24,523 nt of DNA from Chloroflexota bacterium (GTDB lineage: Bacteria; Chloroflexota; Anaerolineae; Fen-1058): positions 1-24,523 of the forward strand of contig JACRBO010000858.1 of assembly GCA_016219235.1 (NCBI GenBank), given 5' to 3'. Positions 20,840 through 24,523 of the stretch are shown one piece after another (position 1 is the first letter of the stretch; every line of letters begins with the position of its first letter). Below the pieces are notes generated by a model that did not search any database, was not told the origin of the DNA, and saw only the letters and a list, made by a program, of their open reading frames with translations. The translations under genes were made by a program, and so were the position numbers.

Positions 20840-21499
20840 TCACTCATTCAACCAGCCCTGTTCCATCGCGTAGCGCACCAACGCCGCGCGGCTGGTCAGG
20901 CCCAATTTTTCCATCGCCCGCGCGCGATAGGTCTCGACGGTCTTCACGCTGAGCGATAACTTCTCGGCGACTTCTTGATTGGTGTAGCCGCGCGCCACTT
21001 GCTTGATGACGTGCAGTTCGCGGTCGCTCAACAACTCGATCGGTTCCCGCGGCCCGATCGGCCCCGGCTCTTTTACGAGATCGCCGAGCAGCGCCTTCGT
21101 CAGCGACGGGTGAATATACAGCTCGCCTCGCATCACGGCGCGGATGGCCGACAGCACTTCCTGATCGGCCGCCTGCTTCACGACGTAACCGCTCGCGCCC
21201 CGGCTAAGCGCCTCACGCAAGTACTGCTCGTCCGCATGCATCGTTAAGATCAGCACCCGCGCGCGTGGCGCGCGTTCGCGGATCTGCTTCAAGCTGGTCA
21301 GGCCGTCGATCTTGGGCATCGTCAGATCGAGCAAGATCACGTCGGGTTGCAGAGCCGCCGCTTGATCGATGGCTTGCAGGCCGTCACCCGCTTCGCCCAC
21401 CACATGCATATCCGCTTGATTGTCGATCAGCAGCCGCAGTCCTGCCCGCATGACGGCATGATCATCGGCCAACAACACTTGAATGCGTTTTTCTGTCAT
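20840..21499 (-). CDS. NarL/FixJ-type response regulator
   Basis: The product is about 219 aa. The receiver domain has the acidic pair ADDH, the phosphorylation site in DVILLDLTMPKIDG (Asp near 58), the Thr in VLILTMHAD and the Lys in GYVVKQA. The C-terminal LuxR-type helix-turn-helix shows LSDRELHVIKQVARGYTNQE and LSLSVKTVETYRARAMEKLG. TtrR of the tetrathionate system is also a LuxR-type regulator. It lies between its kinase and the B-C-A operon, which it probably activates. The start is uncertain: ATG 21499 gives the clean receiver N-terminus, while ATGs at 21505 and 21517 lie closer to or in the adjacent palindromic repeat. Confidence 0.88.
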   Translation of the reverse strand: MTEKRIQVLLADDHAVMRAGLRLLIDNQADMHVVGEAGDGLQAIDQAAALQPDVILLDLTMPKIDGLTSLKQIRERAPRARVLILTMHADEQYLREALSRGASGYVVKQAADQEVLSAIRAVMRGELYIHPSLTKALLGDLVKEPGPIGPREPIELLSDRELHVIKQVARGYTNQEVAEKLSLSVKTVETYRARAMEKLGLTSRAALVRYAMEQGWLNE

Positions 21500-21511
21500 C
21501 GTCATCACCAC

Positions 21512-21642
21512 CGTCATTGCGAGGAAGCCGCGTTGTGTGCGGCTGACGAAGCAATCTCCGGCTGATCACCATTGGGATTGCTTCGCATCCTTCGACTCCA
21601 CAGCAAAAAGACGCTGCTCCGCTCAGGATGCTCGCAATGACG
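21512..21642. repeat. Third copy of the CGTCATTGCGAG palindromic element
   Basis: The copy has intact ends (CGTCATTGCGAGGAAGC and GCTCGCAATGACG) with inner arms GACGAAGCAATCTCC and GGGATTGCTTCG. It fills the gap between the kinase stop codon and the response-regulator start and supplies an extra upstream ATG to the regulator frame. Confidence 0.7.
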
Positions 21643-21659
21643 AATCTACCATAGCTAAG

Positions 21660-23096
21660 TTACTCGTCACTCATCATCGGAATTCTCACAAACACACTCG
21701 TTCCGCCGCCGGGCCGCGATTCGATCGTGAGCGTGCCGCCCAGCAGCGCGGCGCGTTCGCGCATGCCATACAGGCCCAGGCGTCGATTCGAGGCAGTTGG
21801 CGACAAAGTCAACTCAACGTCAAAGCCGCGCCCGTCGTCTTCGACGATCGCACTGATCTGATCGCTGCGTTTTTCCAGCAGTACGCTGATGTGTTGCGCA
21901 CTCGCATATTTGGCGACGTTGGTCAGCGCCTCCTGCACGATGCGATACAACGCGGTTTCGATCGGCGGCGACAGCCGTTCGCCATTGAGGCCGACTGTTT
22001 CAAAATCGACCGGTACTTGATGCCGCGCACTGTAGTCCTGAGTATACCGCGTGAGAGCCACCACCAGCCCGTGATCGTCCAGCACCGACGGCCGCAGATC
22101 GATCGACATCTGCCGCACGTCTTCCAGCGTGTCCGCCGTGATCTGGCGCAGCTCGTTCAGGCGGCGGCGCAGTTCGTCGTCGGTGGGCGCTTCTTCGACG
22201 TTGCGCAAGCCCACCATCAGCGACGCCAGGGCCTGGCCCGTCTCATCGTGCAGTTCGCGCGCGATGCGCTTGCGTTCGTCTTCCTGCGCGGCGATGATCT
22301 GCGACAGGTAGTAGGCGCGCTGCTGTTCGCGTTCGGCGCGTTCCTTCTCGGCGCGGCCCAACCCTGCGGTCATGGCGTTGAACGCCTCACTCAATTCGCC
22401 GATCTCGTCATCGGCCCAGCGTTGAACGTGCTGCGAGAAATCGCCCCGGCCCACCGCCTGCGCCGCGCGGACCAGTGAAACGATCGGGCGCGTGAGAATA
22501 ATCGTGAGCACGGTGGCCGCCAGGATACCAATCGCCGAGACGACGACCGTCGTCAACAACAACTGCGTCGTGATCGAATTGAGCGTGGCTTGCAGCCGCG
22601 TTTCCGATAGGCCCACGCGCGCGACCCCGGTCCGCCCGTTGAAGATCGGAACGGCGGTATCCCAGACGGCGCCTTCATCGGTCGCCAGTTGGGTGAGGCG
22701 GTGATGTTCGTCGGGCGTGACCGTATTGGATGCCAGCAGTTCAAGTGGAAAGCCCTGTTCAAATGTGCTGGCCAGGACGTGGCCTTGCGTGTCGAGCACA
22801 AAGGCGTAGCGCACGTCGGGATTGTTGGCCTGTGTGTCGCGCAGCAGCTGTTGCAGGGTGAAGAGATCGTTGATCAGGATGGGGTCGGCGCTGCGGGCGG
22901 CCACATCGCGCGCGATGGACACGCTTTGCTCGCGTAAATTTTCCACCATGACGTAAGCGAGTGTTGCGCGCACTTGCAGCGTGACGCCTACGCCCAGCAG
23001 CACGACGAGCGCCAGCGCCATGCCCAGAATCTTGGTGCGGACACTAACCGCGCCGGCGATAGACCAGAATTTTTCAAATAACTGCTCGCGGTTCAT
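21660..23096 (-). CDS. Membrane sensor histidine kinase (HisKA_3/NarX class)
   Basis: The 478-aa product has TM1 at about 22-42, an extracytoplasmic domain at about 45-175 (DPILINDLFTLQQLLRD, RYAFVLDTQGHVLAST, CACHE-like), TM2 at about 178-200 and HAMP at 200-250. A short coiled coil leads to the HisKA_3 box, ERKRIARELHDETGQAL, with the phosphoacceptor His near 283. HATPase follows with EALTNVAKYA, VEDDGRGFD and LGLYGMRERAALLGG. It pairs with the NarL-type regulator downstream. Its start overlaps the stop of the PhnD-like gene (ATGA), so the two are coupled and the lipoprotein is the likely input protein. The last codons (MSDE, stop) lie in a short heptamer array similar to the MSDK end of the glycosyltransferase. 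Confidence 0.9.
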   Translation of the reverse strand: MNREQLFEKFWSIAGAVSVRTKILGMALALVVLLGVGVTLQVRATLAYVMVENLREQSVSIARDVAARSADPILINDLFTLQQLLRDTQANNPDVRYAFVLDTQGHVLASTFEQGFPLELLASNTVTPDEHHRLTQLATDEGAVWDTAVPIFNGRTGVARVGLSETRLQATLNSITTQLLLTTVVVSAIGILAATVLTIILTRPIVSLVRAAQAVGRGDFSQHVQRWADDEIGELSEAFNAMTAGLGRAEKERAEREQQRAYYLSQIIAAQEDERKRIARELHDETGQALASLMVGLRNVEEAPTDDELRRRLNELRQITADTLEDVRQMSIDLRPSVLDDHGLVVALTRYTQDYSARHQVPVDFETVGLNGERLSPPIETALYRIVQEALTNVAKYASAQHISVLLEKRSDQISAIVEDDGRGFDVELTLSPTASNRRLGLYGMRERAALLGGTLTIESRPGGGTSVFVRIPMMSDE

Positions 23097-24001
23097 GGCG
23101 TGGCGACGACTTGCGTTTCGAGTTGGCGGGCCGAATCATAGATGCGATCTTCGACGGTGACAAAGCGATCGATGTTGAGGCCGCTCAAGACATGCTGTCC
23201 TTCGGTATCGACCGCCATCCCGATCAGTAGATTGCGCACCTCGGCCACGATCTGCGGTCGGGCTTGCGGGCCAGCCACCACCGGCGGAATGCCGAATGGT
23301 TCAGAGCGGAAGATGATCTTGGTGCGTTGGGCCAGTTCCGGTTCGCGCTCGATGGCGTAATCGTACACCAGACTATCGACCGCCGCGCCATCGGCCAGCC
23401 CGGAGGCCACCGCGCGGATCGCATCATCGTGGCTGTAGGTGAAGAAGGTGCGCGAGAAAAATGACTCGGCTGTTTCGCCCAACTGTTTGATCAGATATTT
23501 TGGAAAGTTGTGGCCGGTGTTCGACATCGGATCGGTGAAAGCGAAGACCTTGCCGCGCAGATCGGCCATGCTGTGCGCCTCACTCGTCGCGGGCACGATC
23601 AACACCGAGTAATAGACTGTTTCGCCATCGACTTCCGGCGCGGCGAGCAGCTGCATGTTGAAGTCGCGCTGACCGATGAGGTAGGCGCTGGTGCAGACAA
23701 AGGCGACATCCACAAAGCCGGTCTCCACCAGATCGTTGACTTCGGCATAAGTGCGGCGCTGCACCAATTCGACGGGGCGATTGAGTTTGCGTTCGAGATA
23801 GTCGAGCAGCGGCGCGTACGAATCGACGGTGCCCTGCGGCGAAGTGACCGCGCCCACCGCCACGCGCAGCGGCACGACATCGGTCGCGGGCCGATCGGGC
23901 AGCGGCTGCAGATCGTTGAGGTTAATGATCGACGCGGATGCCGTCGACGCACAGCCGGTTAGTAGTCCAGTCACGATGGCGAACAACAACAAACGCCGCA
24001 T
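23093..24001 (-). CDS. PhnD-like periplasmic-binding lipoprotein, sensor partner
   Basis: The product is about 302 aa. The N-terminus is a lipoprotein signal, MRRLLLFAIVTGLLTGCAS, with the lipobox Cys near residue 17, so it is lipid anchored outside the cytoplasm. The PhnD fold is shown by VPLRVAVGAVTSPQGTVDSY, LVETGFVDVAFVCTSAYL and the oxyanion-loop-like AFTDPMSNTGHNFPKYLIKQ. Related domains sense tetrathionate in TtrS and arsenite in AioX/ArxX. No ABC transporter genes are adjacent; instead the gene overlaps the histidine kinase by 4 bases, which points to sensing, not uptake. Start: GGAGG is 6 bases before ATG 24001; the upstream ATG at 24013 overlaps that sequence. Confidence 0.87.
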   Translation of the reverse strand: MRRLLLFAIVTGLLTGCASTASASIINLNDLQPLPDRPATDVVPLRVAVGAVTSPQGTVDSYAPLLDYLERKLNRPVELVQRRTYAEVNDLVETGFVDVAFVCTSAYLIGQRDFNMQLLAAPEVDGETVYYSVLIVPATSEAHSMADLRGKVFAFTDPMSNTGHNFPKYLIKQLGETAESFFSRTFFTYSHDDAIRAVASGLADGAAVDSLVYDYAIEREPELAQRTKIIFRSEPFGIPPVVAGPQARPQIVAEVRNLLIGMAVDTEGQHVLSGLNIDRFVTVEDRIYDSARQLETQVVATP

Positions 24002-24084
24002 AGCGACCTCCATGCGGCGAGTGTACTCGAAAACAACCGGGGCGGCAACTTGCGGATGTCACCCGATCCGGCGACGGGCGTCAG

Positions 24085-24523
24085 TTACGCGGCGGACGGC
24101 AGAGTTGGCAGCGGGCGCGACGTGATGCCCTCCTCATTAGTCAGCCACCCTTGCAGGCGGGCGCTGATCAGATCGCGCACTTCGCGGAATTTGCTCAGCG
24201 TGTCGTCGGGCGTACCCACAAACGCCGCCGGGTCTTCAAACGGCCAGTACAGCCGCCGCGTGCTGAAGGGAAAGATCGGACAGCGCTCTTCGGCGTTGCT
24301 GCAGACCGTGATGACGGTACCCATATGCACATGCCCCAGATATTCAATGACGCTTTTCGACTGCTGGGTACTGATGTCGAGGCCGATTTCCTGCATAGCC
24401 TGGATGGCATACGGATTGACGGTCCTGGGTTCAAGGCCGGCGCTGTAGACTTCGAACTGATCGCCTGCGAAGTGGCGCAGCAGGCCTTCGGCCATCTGGC
24501 TGCGGGCGGAATTGCCGGTACAG
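24085..24523 (-). CDS. arsC: Thioredoxin-coupled arsenate reductase ArsC (LMW-phosphatase fold), 5' end missing
   Basis: The frame is open through the right edge; only the first few residues are missing. The P-loop CTGNSARSQMAEGLL with the nucleophilic Cys lies at 24480-24522. The two resolving cysteines are in VITVCSNAEERCPIFPF, matching Cys82 and Cys89 of the Staphylococcus/Bacillus type. LYWPFEDPAAF, the catalytic-Asp loop, follows. All three cysteines are present, so the enzyme should reduce arsenate to arsenite with thioredoxin. It is on the same strand as the PhnD-like gene, 83 bases upstream of that gene's ATG. No ArsB or Acr3 efflux gene is visible in the window. Confidence 0.92.
   Translation of the reverse strand, partial: CTGNSARSQMAEGLLRHFAGDQFEVYSAGLEPRTVNPYAIQAMQEIGLDISTQQSKSVIEYLGHVHMGTVITVCSNAEERCPIFPFSTRRLYWPFEDPAAFVGTPDDTLSKFREVRDLISARLQGWLTNEEGITSRPLPTLPSAA

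Noticed and set aside
23093..24001. Phosphonate ABC transporter binding protein
   Set aside because: No permease or ATPase gene is adjacent and the gene overlaps a histidine kinase, so a sensing role is preferred.

Overview
The window looks like a chromosomal segment of a GC-rich bacterium, most probably a Chloroflexota member. This rests on gene style only: a GT39-type membrane glycosyltransferase with a C-terminal beta-sandwich, a RecQ-ComF fusion, an FmdE-like protein beside a molybdoenzyme, and dense short repeats. No rRNA, tRNA, CRISPR array or transposase gene was recognised.

Layout. 1-573 (minus): N-terminal part of an SPFH/band-7 membrane protein running off the left edge. 574-944: spacer with two REP-like hairpins, then a promoter and a dyad operator. 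945-5068 (plus): ArsR-type regulator overlapping an MFS exporter, then a GT39-like glycosyltransferase. 5069-5554: gene-free, holding a 174-bp palindromic element. 5555-9503 (minus): dprA and a RecQ-HRDC-ComF fusion. 9542-10897 (minus): a small unknown gene plus two small genes each broken by its own miniature element with a 9-bp target duplication. 10994-12727 (minus): VKOR-type oxidoreductase, a half-length DUF318/ArsP-like permease, a small thioredoxin and an ArsR repressor. 12850-24523 (minus): a molybdenum respiratory locus. Read in its own direction it is arsC (partial), PhnD-like lipoprotein, histidine kinase, NarL-type regulator, iron-sulfur subunit (B), NrfD-type membrane subunit (C), Tat-exported molybdopterin catalytic subunit (A), tatA, FmdE-like protein and a multi-cluster ferredoxin.

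Working model. The S-R-B-C-A part has the content and B-C-A order of the tetrathionate reductase locus (ttrRSBCA of Salmonella), and the catalytic subunit resembles TtrA. The PhnD-like sensing domain, fused to the kinase in TtrS, is here a separate lipoprotein whose gene overlaps that of the kinase. Quinol would be oxidised by C, electrons pass through B to the exported A subunit, and an oxyanion is reduced outside the cytoplasm. The flanking arsC, arsR and thioredoxin genes leave open whether the substrate is tetrathionate, arsenate, selenate or another oxyanion.

The strongest structural signal is repetitive DNA. Heptamer tandem arrays lie at gene junctions and often contain the stop or start codon. 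Octamer arrays lie between A and tatA and inside two coding regions. There are three copies of a long palindrome family, and two precise miniature insertions.
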